Below the pieces are notes generated by a model, which was not told the DNA's origin, did not search any database, and worked only from the letters and a program-made list of their open reading frames with translations. Both the position numbers and the translations under genes were made by a program. Positions 9,077 through 16,735 of a stretch of 64,000 bases of DNA are shown piece after piece. Position 1 is the first letter of the stretch. Every line of letters begins with the position of its first letter. Source of the stretch: Hydrogenophaga sp. (GTDB lineage Bacteria; Pseudomonadota; Gammaproteobacteria; Burkholderiales; Burkholderiaceae_C); assembly GCF_026125825.1 (NCBI RefSeq), contig NZ_JAHCKK010000011.1, positions 20,218-84,217 of the forward strand, in the 5' to 3' direction.

Positions 9077-9124
9077 ATTGGTTCCATCATCAAGGTCCAA
9101 TCCGAGATAATTGATGGCTCCAAT
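9077..9124 (+). promoter_or_regulatory. MocR/GabR-type operator and promoter between gabD and the regulator
   Basis: The divergent intergenic region carries a repeated CCAAT-type element: ATTGG at 9077-9081 (inverted), GGTCCAAT at 9094-9101 and GGCTCCAAT at 9116-9124. A good -10 hexamer, GATAAT (9106-9111), lies between the two direct copies. The direct-repeat arrangement around a promoter is what MocR/GabR regulators bind. If that -10 is used, transcription starts near 9118, favouring the ATG at 9144 over the one at 9114. Confidence 0.5.
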
Positions 9125-9143
9125 AAAAATACCTCCGGACCCC

Positions 9144-10649
9144 ATGAAGTCGATCGCCGCGGACCTGGTGCTGCAGCGCCTGGAACGCACCGCGCCGGGA
9201 GCCCTGAACCGCCGTCTCTATGAGTGCCTGCGCCAGGCGATCCTGGATGGCGTGCTCGCTCCCGCATCGATGCTGCCTGCCTCGCGCGACCTGGCAGAGG
9301 AAGTGGGGCTGTCGCGCAACACCGTGATGCATGCGTACGCGCAGCTGCAGGCCGAGGGCTATGTGCAGGCCCATGTGGGCAGAGGCACTGTGGTGGCCGA
9401 CACCACGCCGGACAGCCAACTCAGTTCCGGTCGGGTCGCCAAGGTGATCGACAACGCAGGGGGACCGCCGCTGCTGGCGCGCCGCGCACAGCGCCTGCTG
9501 GCGCAGCCCTCTGCGGCGCCGAGGCAATGGGGCGCGTTCATGCCGGGGGTGCCCGACGTGACGCAGTTCCCGCACCGCACCTGGAGCCGCCTTCACACAC
9601 GGCTGTGGCGATCGCCGTCGCCAGAACTGCTGAGCTACGCCCACGGTGGGGGCCTGCTTTCGCTGCGCCAGGCCATCGCGGAACACCTGCGTGTGGCGCG
9701 CTCCGTGCATTGCGAACCCGATCAGATCCTCGTCACCGAAGGCGTCCACCAGGCGATCGACCTGAGCTTGCGCATGCTGGTTGACCCGCGCGACACGGTG
9801 TGGGTGGAAGAGCCCGGCTACTGGGGCTTTCACACACTGCTTCGCACCGAAGCCATTCGCGTGAGGCCCTTGAGGGTCGAGCCAGGAGATGACGGGCCGA
9901 GGGCTGGCTGGCCACGGGAGGGGAAGGCGCCCCGCCTGATTTTTGTGACGCCTTCTCACCAGTATCCGTTGGGGTCGGTGATGAGCCTGGGCCGCCGGCG
10001 TGAGTTGCTGGATTTCGCACGCAGCACGGGCGGCTGGATCGTCGAGGACGACTACGACAGCGAGTTCCGGTTCGCGGGGCGCCCCATACCTTCCATGCAG
10101 GGCCTGGAGCCCGACAGTCCGGTCATTTACGTCGGCACTTTCAGCAAAACGCTTTATCCGGGATTGCGCGTGGCCTACATGGTGCTGCCCCGCGCGCTGG
10201 CCCAGCCCTTTCGCACGACCCATGCGGACTTGTACCGCGAGGGACACGGCATCACACATGCCGCGCTCACCGAGCTGATGGACAGCGGGCACTATGCCGC
10301 GCACATCCGGCGCATGCGCGTGCTTTACGCGCGCCGCCGAGCGATGCTGGTGGACCTGGTTCACCGGCACATCGGGCCGGACAGCCTGCAGGCGCACGCC
10401 AGCAACGCGGGACTGCACCTGACGTTGTCCCTGCCCGAGGGCGTGGACGACGTGGCGCTTGCGCAAGCCGCCGGGGCCCGCGGCATCCTGTCGCGGCCCC
10501 TGTCCATGTATTACCAGGTTCCTTCTCACGCCCGGCCCGGCCTGCTGCTGGGCTACGCCTGCGTGAAGGAAGAGGACATGGGCCCGGCGTTCCAGGTTCT
10601 CCTGGATGTGCTTTCCTCACCATTCGGGTCGAGCCGCTCGCGACGGTGA
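9144..10649 (+). CDS. MocR/GabR-type regulator (GntR HTH fused to class-I aminotransferase fold)
   Basis: A 501-residue fusion. Residues about 18-85 form a GntR winged helix-turn-helix (LPASRDLAEEVGLSRNTVMHAY); the rest is an aminotransferase-fold domain with the PLP lysine K335 in GTFSKTLYPGLR and the YDSEFRF motif. Such proteins bind PLP and an amine ligand and can both repress themselves and activate neighbours. The divergent succinate-semialdehyde dehydrogenase makes a GABA-responsive regulator likely. ATG 9144 is preferred because the best -10 box overlaps the alternative ATG at 9114. Confidence 0.9.
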   Translation: MKSIAADLVLQRLERTAPGALNRRLYECLRQAILDGVLAPASMLPASRDLAEEVGLSRNTVMHAYAQLQAEGYVQAHVGRGTVVADTTPDSQLSSGRVAKVIDNAGGPPLLARRAQRLLAQPSAAPRQWGAFMPGVPDVTQFPHRTWSRLHTRLWRSPSPELLSYAHGGGLLSLRQAIAEHLRVARSVHCEPDQILVTEGVHQAIDLSLRMLVDPRDTVWVEEPGYWGFHTLLRTEAIRVRPLRVEPGDDGPRAGWPREGKAPRLIFVTPSHQYPLGSVMSLGRRRELLDFARSTGGWIVEDDYDSEFRFAGRPIPSMQGLEPDSPVIYVGTFSKTLYPGLRVAYMVLPRALAQPFRTTHADLYREGHGITHAALTELMDSGHYAAHIRRMRVLYARRRAMLVDLVHRHIGPDSLQAHASNAGLHLTLSLPEGVDDVALAQAAGARGILSRPLSMYYQVPSHARPGLLLGYACVKEEDMGPAFQVLLDVLSSPFGSSRSRR

Positions 10650-10681
10650 CATTCATGGGCCGCCAGTGCGCGGCCGTCGGC

Positions 10682-11020
10682 TCAGCGCTGGGCCTGCAGT
10701 TTGTCCAGCAGGCTGGCCGCGCGGTAGCCCGGCGCCACGCCTTTGAGAAAGAACACGGTAGATCGCGAGTGCTGCGTGCGCAGCGGGATCAGCGCCGCGT
10801 AGGCGGGCGACGCGTACCACGCCTTCGCCTGCTCAAGGCTGGGGAAGCCGATGACCACGCAGTCACCCGCGAAAGGGCCTTCGACCACCTCGGGCCGCGC
10901 GCCATGGACGAGAAAGCGCCCCTCGAACGGTTCCAGGGTGGCGTCAATGCGCTGGAGGTAGCTGACGATGTCGGGGCCAAACTCCAGTTCTTCGAGCAGC
11001 GCGATGGCGTAGGCGGTCAT
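10682..11020 (-). CDS. DUF1330 domain protein
   Basis: A 112-residue single-domain protein of the dimeric ferredoxin-like fold (DUF1330): ARPEVVEGPFAGDCVVIGFPSLEQAKAWY-type core with the conserved AWYxSPAYxxLIPLR ending. The family is cytoplasmic and mostly uncharacterised. The start is taken at the ATG of MTAYAIALLEE; the frame continues upstream without homology. It is the last gene of the SDR-fumarylacetoacetase-Bug series on this strand but is separated from it by 275 bp. Confidence 0.85.
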   Translation of the reverse strand: MTAYAIALLEELEFGPDIVSYLQRIDATLEPFEGRFLVHGARPEVVEGPFAGDCVVIGFPSLEQAKAWYASPAYAALIPLRTQHSRSTVFFLKGVAPGYRAASLLDKLQAQR

Positions 11021-11107
11021 GGGTGATGTCTTGAGATGGGTTGCACAACTGGCGCGGGAACAGCGGGCCTGGTGGAAGTCAGCATAGGCTGGGCCACTGC
11101 GCGGGTC

Positions 11108-11126
11108 CATGACCTTGCAGGTCATG
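11108..11126. promoter_or_regulatory. Inverted repeat upstream of the DUF1330 gene
   Basis: CATGACCT and AGGTCATG form an 8-bp perfect inverted repeat with a 3-bp centre. It lies about 90 bp upstream of the DUF1330 start and has no following T-run, so an operator is more likely than a terminator. No binding protein is known. Confidence 0.35.
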
Positions 11127-11224
11127 TGCAGTGCGAGGGGGCGCGACCCCATGCGGTCGCCTGGGGCAACGCGGCGTGGACCGCGTCGCGCGCCACGCCA
11201 TGTGGGGACGGCCGTCACCTGTGC

Positions 11225-11244
11225 GAACGACCTCCTGGTCGTTC
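11225..11244. promoter_or_regulatory. Inverted repeat between Bug protein and DUF1330 genes
   Basis: GAACGACC and GGTCGTTC form an 8-bp perfect inverted repeat around TCCT, about 50 bp past the Bug-protein stop. It could be the stem of a weak terminator for the upstream operon (no T-run) or a second operator for the DUF1330 gene. Confidence 0.35.
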
Positions 11245-11295
11245 AGGTTGTCGTCCGCCCCCCCGCGGTCGATGCGCGGATTGGCGGACTGGACC

Positions 11296-12252
11296 TCACT
11301 TCACCGTGGCGGCGAGCTTCTTGAGCGAGTCGCGCTCGCCTTCGTGGATCGAGCGCGCGTAGACCGAATAGGCGGCGGCGTCCATGTGCATGGGCACGAG
11401 GCCCATCTTCTTGATGGCGGCGTTGAATTCGGGGTCCGCGTGGGTCGCCGCAATGGCCCCGTCGAGCTTTTTCACCACCGCCGGGTCCATGCCCTTGGGG
11501 CCGGCGAAGCCGACGGGAGAGGTGTGTACAAGCGCGTAGCCTTGCTCTTTGAGCGTGGGCACGTCCGGCAGGTCGGCGGTGCGCTTGTCGCCCAGGGAAG
11601 CGAGAACACGCATCTGGCCATTGGCGACGTAGGGCAGCACGGTGCTCGCGCTGACGATCGCCTGCACGTGCTTGCCCAGAAGGGCTGTGATGGCGTCGGC
11701 GTCGCCCTTGAAGGGGATGTGAGTCCAATCGACCTTGGCCGCCTCGCCCAGCTGCGCCATCGCGATGTGCTGGCTGCTATAGGCGCCCGGCGTGCCGTAG
11801 GAGACCGGCCCTGCCTGCCTCTTGCTGTACTCCACCAGGTCCGCGATCGACTTCCAGGGCGAGGAGGCGTTCACCACGATGTAGTAGTTGAAGCCCACCA
11901 GGCTGCCCAGATACGTCAAATCCTTGATCGGGTCGTATTGCGCGCCGGTGATGTGCGGCATGCGAAACACCCCGATCGGAATCATGGTGATCGTGTAGCC
12001 GGCCGGATCCGTGTTCAGCATTTGCACGGCGCCCAAGGTGCCGTTCGCGCCGGCCTTGTTCTCCACCACGACGGATTGCCCGAGCTTCTTGCCCATCGCG
12101 TCGGCGAAGGCGCGGCCGTATTGGTCGGTCACGCCGCCGGCCGAGTAGGGCACGATCACTTTGATCGGCTTGTTCGGATACGCCTGGGCGTGGGCCGAAT
12201 GCCCCCCCAGCGCGCTCGCCGCGGCCAGCGCCGCCATCAACAGTCTTCTCAT
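11296..12252 (-). CDS. Bug/TctC family tripartite tricarboxylate transporter substrate-binding protein
   Basis: A 318-residue periplasmic binding protein with a clear Sec signal peptide (cleavage after AHAQA, about residue 24) and the Bug-family opening AYPNKPIKVIVPYSAGG, then VENKAGANGTLG. These proteins capture carboxylates or aromatic acids for a TctAB permease or for sensing. No permease gene is attached; the nearest tctBA pair is at 16.2-18.3 kb under separate control. Its place behind a fumarylacetoacetase and a short-chain dehydrogenase suggests uptake of the compound this operon degrades. Confidence 0.92.
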   Translation of the reverse strand: MRRLLMAALAAASALGGHSAHAQAYPNKPIKVIVPYSAGGVTDQYGRAFADAMGKKLGQSVVVENKAGANGTLGAVQMLNTDPAGYTITMIPIGVFRMPHITGAQYDPIKDLTYLGSLVGFNYYIVVNASSPWKSIADLVEYSKRQAGPVSYGTPGAYSSQHIAMAQLGEAAKVDWTHIPFKGDADAITALLGKHVQAIVSASTVLPYVANGQMRVLASLGDKRTADLPDVPTLKEQGYALVHTSPVGFAGPKGMDPAVVKKLDGAIAATHADPEFNAAIKKMGLVPMHMDAAAYSVYARSIHEGERDSLKKLAATVK

Positions 12253-12315
12253 CTTTGTCTCCTTGTCAATCTGGCCGGATGCGCCGGCACGCCGCGATCT
12301 GCCCTGGCCGTGCGC

Positions 12316-13647
12316 TTAGCCCTGGACCACGCCTCGGCACTCGCCGAGGCCGATGCTCGCGAAGCCCTCTCGCGCGCAGAAGCCGCGCAGGATCACTTCG
12401 TCGCCGTCCTGCAGGAAGCCCCGCGTTTCGCCGTTGGGCAACGCGACGGGCTTCTTGCCGCCCTCGGTCATCTCCAGGAGGCAGCCGCAGTCTTGGTGGC
12501 TGGCCATCGAGATGGTCCCTGTGCCGAAGAGGTCGCCCGGCCGCAGGTCGCAGCCGCCGACGGTGTGGTGCGCCACCATCTGCGCGGGTGTCCAGTACAG
12601 GGCGGTGGCCGAGCCGCGCGAGAGGCGATGCGGCGCTTCGCCCGCCTCGCGCATGCGCGCGGTCTGAATGAAGACTTCGACCGCGATGTCGACGCCGCCG
12701 GCTCGCGCGTCGCTGTCGCCGTCGAGGTAGGGGAGCGTCCCGGGGTGGCCGGCCTCGCGTGCCATCCGCGGCACCCTGAACGGCGCCATCGCGTCGCTGG
12801 TGACGACCCAGGGCGAGAGGCTCGTCATGAAATTCTTGCCTTGGAACGGGCCCAGCGGCAGCGACTCCCACGCCTGGATGTCGCGCGCGGACCAGTCGTT
12901 GAGGAGCCCGAAGCCCGCCACGTGCTCGGCGGCCGACTCGATGCCGATCGGGTGAGCCAAGTCGTTGCCAGGGCCGATCCAGATGGCGAGCTCCATCTCG
13001 TAGTCCAGCTTCTCCGTGGCCGACAACACGGGCTGGCCGTCTTGGCAGATCTGGCTTGACGGGCGCCTCACCGGCGTGCCCGAAGGCCGCAGCGTCGATG
13101 CGCGCCCGTGGTAGGCCACCGGCAGGTGTCTGTAGTTGGGCTGCAGGGGCAGCTCCGGCCGAAAGATCTCACCGCAGTTGCTCGCATGGTGGATGCCGGC
13201 ATAGAAATCCGTGTAGTCGCCCACCGCCGCCGGTAGCGCCATCTTCACGGAGGAGCGCGGCAGCGTCAGCGAGCCCGCGAGCCGTGCACCGATCACGCCT
13301 TCGGGCACGTTCTCGCACAGCAGCCTCCACACCGCCTGGCGCAGCTCGCGGCGCAGCGCCGCTGGCAGGGCCATCCAGGCGTTCAAGGTCTCGGTCTGGA
13401 TCGCCTCGGCCGTCTCGCCGCGCAACTCACCCAGGGCGCCGAGCTCGTGCGCCGCTTGCAGGTCGAGCAACTCGTCGCCGATGGCGACGGCGAGCCTCGC
13501 GCGGGAGCCCGCGCGGAAGACGCCCATGGGAAGATTCTGAAGGGGAAATTCCGGGTGGCCATTGGCCGACGCCACCCAGCTGCGCCTTGTTGCGTCGTGC
13601 GTCTCGTCGATGCCGTCCAGGCCCGCCACGTGCTGCTTCTTCATCAT
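12316..13647 (-). CDS. fahA: Fumarylacetoacetase
   Basis: A 443-residue full-length enzyme with the N-terminal SH3-like domain and the catalytic FAH domain. Metal and catalytic motifs are present in order: GDYTDFYAGIHHASN, DYEMELAIWIG, NDWSARDIQAWE and GPFQGKNFMTSLSPWV. It hydrolyses fumarylacetoacetate to fumarate and acetoacetate in tyrosine or homogentisate breakdown. The start is set at the first of two adjacent ATGs (MMKKQH), 11 bp after the SDR stop; the open frame upstream of it is a shadow of the SDR gene. Homogentisate dioxygenase is not next door, so the true substrate may be a related acylpyruvate-type compound. Confidence 0.9.
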   Translation of the reverse strand: MMKKQHVAGLDGIDETHDATRRSWVASANGHPEFPLQNLPMGVFRAGSRARLAVAIGDELLDLQAAHELGALGELRGETAEAIQTETLNAWMALPAALRRELRQAVWRLLCENVPEGVIGARLAGSLTLPRSSVKMALPAAVGDYTDFYAGIHHASNCGEIFRPELPLQPNYRHLPVAYHGRASTLRPSGTPVRRPSSQICQDGQPVLSATEKLDYEMELAIWIGPGNDLAHPIGIESAAEHVAGFGLLNDWSARDIQAWESLPLGPFQGKNFMTSLSPWVVTSDAMAPFRVPRMAREAGHPGTLPYLDGDSDARAGGVDIAVEVFIQTARMREAGEAPHRLSRGSATALYWTPAQMVAHHTVGGCDLRPGDLFGTGTISMASHQDCGCLLEMTEGGKKPVALPNGETRGFLQDGDEVILRGFCAREGFASIGLGECRGVVQG

Positions 13648-13658
13648 TCTTCGACGCC

Positions 13659-14453
13659 TCACAAGGCCGTCGTTCCTCCGTCCATCGTCCAGGCCGCGCC
13701 GCGCACTTCCTGAGCCTCTTCGCCGCAGAGGAAGGCCACCATACCCGCCAGGTGCGAGGTCTCCACGAAGCGCCCCGACGGTTGCCGCAGGCTGATGAGC
13801 TTGTGGGTGGCCGAGGGCAGATCCAGCCCCTCGCGTTCGGCCAGCGCCTCGAGCTGCTTTTGCACCAAGGGCGTGTGCGCCCAGCCGGGACAGATGGCGT
13901 TGCATGTGATGTTGGTGGTGGCCGTCTCCAACGCCACCGACTTGGTCAGGCCGATGAGCCCATGCTTGGTGGCGTTGTAGGCCGACTTGCCAGCGCGGCC
14001 CCGCAGCCCGCTGATGGAGGCGACATTGACAATGCGGCCCCAGCCGCGCGCTCGCATGTGCGCAAGCGACAAGCGGATCGTGTGGAAGCTCGCCGACAGG
14101 TTCACCGCGAGCATGTCGTTCCACACATTCACCGGGAAGTCCTCGATCTCGCTGGTGTGCTGCAAGCCCGCGCAGTTCACGAGGATGTCGACACCGCCGA
14201 ACGGCTCGGCGCGCGCGATCAGGGATTCGATCTGCGCGGGATCGCGGAGGTCCGCCTGCAGGTAGCGCGCCTCGGTGCCCATGGGCGACTCGATGTCGCG
14301 GGCTGCCTCAGCGCCCTCGCTTTCGGGAAAGATCCCGCTGATGAGGACCTGCGCGCCTTCGGCGGAGAGCCGCTTGGCGATTGCCAAGCCGATGCCGCTC
14401 GCGCCGCCAGTCACCAATGCGGTCTTGCCCGCCAAGCTCCATTTTTCTGCCAC
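13659..14453 (-). CDS. Short-chain dehydrogenase, 3-hydroxybutyrate dehydrogenase-like
   Basis: A 264-residue SDR with the cofactor loop TGGASGIG (residues 15-22), NCAG, and the Ser-Tyr-Lys catalytic set in ASISG and YNATK. The C-terminal segment CPGWAHTPLVQKQLEALAEREG is characteristic of D-3-hydroxybutyrate dehydrogenases. In the operon it precedes fumarylacetoacetase, which makes acetoacetate, so interconversion of acetoacetate and 3-hydroxybutyrate is a sensible role. It is divergent from the LysR gene. Confidence 0.88.
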   Translation of the reverse strand: MAEKWSLAGKTALVTGGASGIGLAIAKRLSAEGAQVLISGIFPESEGAEAARDIESPMGTEARYLQADLRDPAQIESLIARAEPFGGVDILVNCAGLQHTSEIEDFPVNVWNDMLAVNLSASFHTIRLSLAHMRARGWGRIVNVASISGLRGRAGKSAYNATKHGLIGLTKSVALETATTNITCNAICPGWAHTPLVQKQLEALAEREGLDLPSATHKLISLRQPSGRFVETSHLAGMVAFLCGEEAQEVRGAAWTMDGGTTAL

Positions 14454-14530
14454 TTGATTGCCGCCTTCGTTCTTGATGCGCGGATGTTAGGAGCGCGAAT
14501 CCATACGGTCCAATATAGAATTCACGCCCA

Positions 14531-14543
14531 ATTCATACTGAAT
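14531..14543. promoter_or_regulatory. Palindrome in the SDR/LysR divergent promoter region
   Basis: ATTCA-TAC-TGAAT is a perfect 5-bp inverted repeat, 20 bp before the LysR start codon and 78 bp before the divergent SDR gene. It is well placed to be a binding site of the LysR-type regulator, though a classical T-N11-A match is not clear. Confidence 0.4.
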
Positions 14544-14562
14544 CCGTCTCAATCGGTGCGCC

Positions 14563-15453
14563 ATGGAACTCAAACACTTGCGCAGCTTCATGACCGTGGC
14601 GCAGGAGCGCAGCTTCACGCGGGCGGCCGAGCGCCTGCACATGGCGCAGCCGCCGCTGAGCCAGCGGATCAAGCAGCTCGAAGAGGAGATCGGCGCACAG
14701 CTCTTCGAGCGCAACACGCGCAGCGTCGCGCTGACCGAAGCGGGCAAGGTCTTCCACGCAGAGGCGGGCAAGGCGCTGGACCAGCTGGCCCACGCGGTCG
14801 AGGCCTGCCGGCGCGCGAGCCGAGGCGAGATCGGGCTTCTGCGCCTGGGCTACAGCGGGCGCGCGAGCCACATGCTGCTGCCACGGCTGCTGCTCTCCTT
14901 TCGGTCGGCTTTCCCTGAGGTGGAGCTCGACCTCGACGGTCCGCATCCGAGCGGGGCGCTGCGTGAGAAGCTGCTCGAAGGACAGCTCGACGTGGCGCTG
15001 TGCTTTTTGCCGATCTCCGATCCCGAGATCGAAAGCTGCGACTACGCCGACATCGACTTTGTGATGGTGATGCCGTCGGATCACCGCTTGGCCAGTGGCG
15101 CTGCGCTCAACCTCGCGGCGTTCGCCGAAGAGCCATTCGTTGCGTATCCCGGCGGCCAGGGCTTTCTTCTGCGCGACACCATGGATGCCCAATGCAGACG
15201 CGCGGGCTTTGAGCCGCGCGTCGTGCGCGAGAGCCCCAACTCACAGGTGCTGATGTGCCTGGTGGCGGCGGGCGTGGGCGTGTCGATCGTGCCGCGCGAA
15301 CTGCAGTATCAGGAAGAGATCGTGGGTCTTACCTTCAAGCCTTTAGGCGAGGGTGCGCTTCGCCTGACGCACGGGATGGCGTGGAAGAAAGGCAACGCCA
15401 ACCCCGCACTGAAGAGCCTCTTGTCGTTGGACATTGCAGCGCGCGTGCCTTGA
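14563..15453 (+). CDS. LysR family transcriptional regulator
   Basis: A 296-residue LysR protein. The N-terminal HTH is textbook (MELKHLRSFMTVAQERSFTRAAERLHMAQPPLSQRIKQLEEEIGAQLFER region) and the effector domain runs from about residue 90 to the end. The AQPPLSQRI form and GVGVSIVPRELQ segment resemble the BenM/CatM group that senses aromatic-acid intermediates. It is divergent from the SDR-fahA-Bug operon, its probable target. Confidence 0.93.
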   Translation: MELKHLRSFMTVAQERSFTRAAERLHMAQPPLSQRIKQLEEEIGAQLFERNTRSVALTEAGKVFHAEAGKALDQLAHAVEACRRASRGEIGLLRLGYSGRASHMLLPRLLLSFRSAFPEVELDLDGPHPSGALREKLLEGQLDVALCFLPISDPEIESCDYADIDFVMVMPSDHRLASGAALNLAAFAEEPFVAYPGGQGFLLRDTMDAQCRRAGFEPRVVRESPNSQVLMCLVAAGVGVSIVPRELQYQEEIVGLTFKPLGEGALRLTHGMAWKKGNANPALKSLLSLDIAARVP

Positions 15454-15573
15454 AATGTCGAAGCGTGTTGTCGTCTACGGAAAACTGATCCAGTAAGAGC
15501 AGCAATTCCCATTGAAGGCTGCAGCCCGAGAACCCGGTCGAGGCAACAAGCTCGCCCGCGCGAGCCTTCGCCT

Positions 15574-16005
15574 TCAGTTGTGGGGCTCTGCGCCGTCTAT
15601 GCTCGCAGCAAATGCCATTGCATCAGCCAGGGCCGAGAGCTGCGACGCATGTTGCGCGGCCAACCGCACAAGTTTGCGCCGACCGGCAGGTAGCAGGTGC
15701 ACTTCCACCTGCCGGCGATCGTGTTGACTGGGTCGGCGCTCCACCAAGCCGGCATCTTCACAGCGCGTCACCAGCGCCACGACACCGTGCACCTGCGTCT
15801 GCAACAGCTCGGCGATCTCCGAAATGCTGGCCCATTGTCGTCCCGGTATGCCTTGGGTATGCAGCAGCAATTGGTACTGGAGCGCGGTAATGTCTTCCTC
15901 GCGCGCCGCGTCTTCGCTGAAGCGTAGGAAACAACGCAGCTTGTACCGGAACGTGGACAGCGCTTCGTAGCGCTGCTTTTCGATCGACTTTTTATCTTGG
16001 GACAT
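15574..16005 (-). CDS. MarR family transcriptional regulator
   Basis: A 143-residue winged-helix protein with the MarR core: ITALQYQLLLH, ISEIAELLQTQVHGVVALVTRCEDAGLVERRPSQHDRRQVEVHLL (helix-turn-helix and wing), and a C-terminal dimer helix. It is divergent from tctBA across 235 bp that contains a paired palindromic element, so autoregulation and control of the transporter are likely. Confidence 0.9.
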   Translation of the reverse strand: MSQDKKSIEKQRYEALSTFRYKLRCFLRFSEDAAREEDITALQYQLLLHTQGIPGRQWASISEIAELLQTQVHGVVALVTRCEDAGLVERRPSQHDRRQVEVHLLPAGRRKLVRLAAQHASQLSALADAMAFAASIDGAEPHN

Positions 16006-16088
16006 GGAGCCTGCCTCGTCAAAAGGGCCCGGGCACTATAGCAGCGCGCATTCCCCGGGTGCACCAAAAATGGTCTCAGGGAAATTAC

Positions 16089-16121
16089 TCATGTCGTGAT
16101 CTAATTTAACTCATAACATGA
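16089..16121. promoter_or_regulatory. Paired TCAT-N3-RTGA operator between marR and tctBA
   Basis: Two copies of a short palindrome, TCAT-GTC-GTGA (16089-16099) and TCAT-AAC-ATGA (16111-16121), lie 22 bp apart in an AT-rich patch of an otherwise GC-rich region. The spacing is two helical turns, fitting two regulator dimers on one DNA face. The site is 84 bp upstream of the MarR start and 120 bp upstream of tctB. Confidence 0.45.
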
Positions 16122-16240
16122 TGTACCTGACTGGCAACCGACTTGACTCATCGAAGTCGAGGCGATGGTGTCAGTTGACTTTCGCGAAGGTCCGCTGGCC
16201 GGGCTGTTCTGTCTTTTCCCCTCTCCCCACTACCCCCCCC

Positions 16241-16729
16241 ATGCAGATAAAGAGTCGCAAGGATTTCGCGTCCGGTTTGATGTTCATGATGGTCGGCACC
16301 GCGTTCGCCATAGGCGCGACCAACTACACGGTTGGCACCGCAGCCCGCATGGGCCCAGCTTACTTCCCGCTGATGCTTGGGATCATGCTGGCGTTGTTGG
16401 GTGCTGGTGTAGCGGCCACCTCGCTGGTCAGCGGCCGTCCCGATGGCGCGCCTATCGGCAGGATCGCCTGGAAGCCGCTGCTGCTCATCGTGGGAGCCAA
16501 TCTCGCCTTCGGCGTGCTGCTCGGCGGCGTGCAGTCCATCGGTGTTCCTGCGATGGGGCTGATCGCCGCGATCCTTGCGGTGGTGGTGATCTCAAGCGTC
16601 GCGAGCGACCAGTTTCGGCTGCGTAGCGCGCTCGTGCTGGCGGTGGTTCTCGCGATTGGTAGCTACCTCACCTTCGTGCTTGGCCTGAACCTGCAGTTCC
16701 AGGTCTGGCCCCACTTCATCACGGGCTGA
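16241..16729 (+). CDS. tctB: Tripartite tricarboxylate transporter small permease TctB
   Basis: A 162-residue membrane protein with the usual four or five TctB helices: two in the first 65 residues (FASGLMFMMVGTAFAIGA, FPLMLGIMLALLGAGVAATSL), then three in the C-terminal half. It forms the small membrane subunit of the TTT transporter. The ATG at 16241 (MQIKSRKDF) is chosen because the upstream in-frame extension is not family-like. The tctA ATG follows 6 bp after the stop. Confidence 0.93.
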   Translation: MQIKSRKDFASGLMFMMVGTAFAIGATNYTVGTAARMGPAYFPLMLGIMLALLGAGVAATSLVSGRPDGAPIGRIAWKPLLLIVGANLAFGVLLGGVQSIGVPAMGLIAAILAVVVISSVASDQFRLRSALVLAVVLAIGSYLTFVLGLNLQFQVWPHFITG

Positions 16730-16735
16730 CATCGC

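Noticed and set aside
14503-14517. ATAC-N7-TATA as a BenM/CatM-type LysR site
   Set aside because: The consensus is ATAC-N7-GTAT with T-N11-A; here the required A is T. The nearby ATTCA-TAC-TGAAT palindrome is better.
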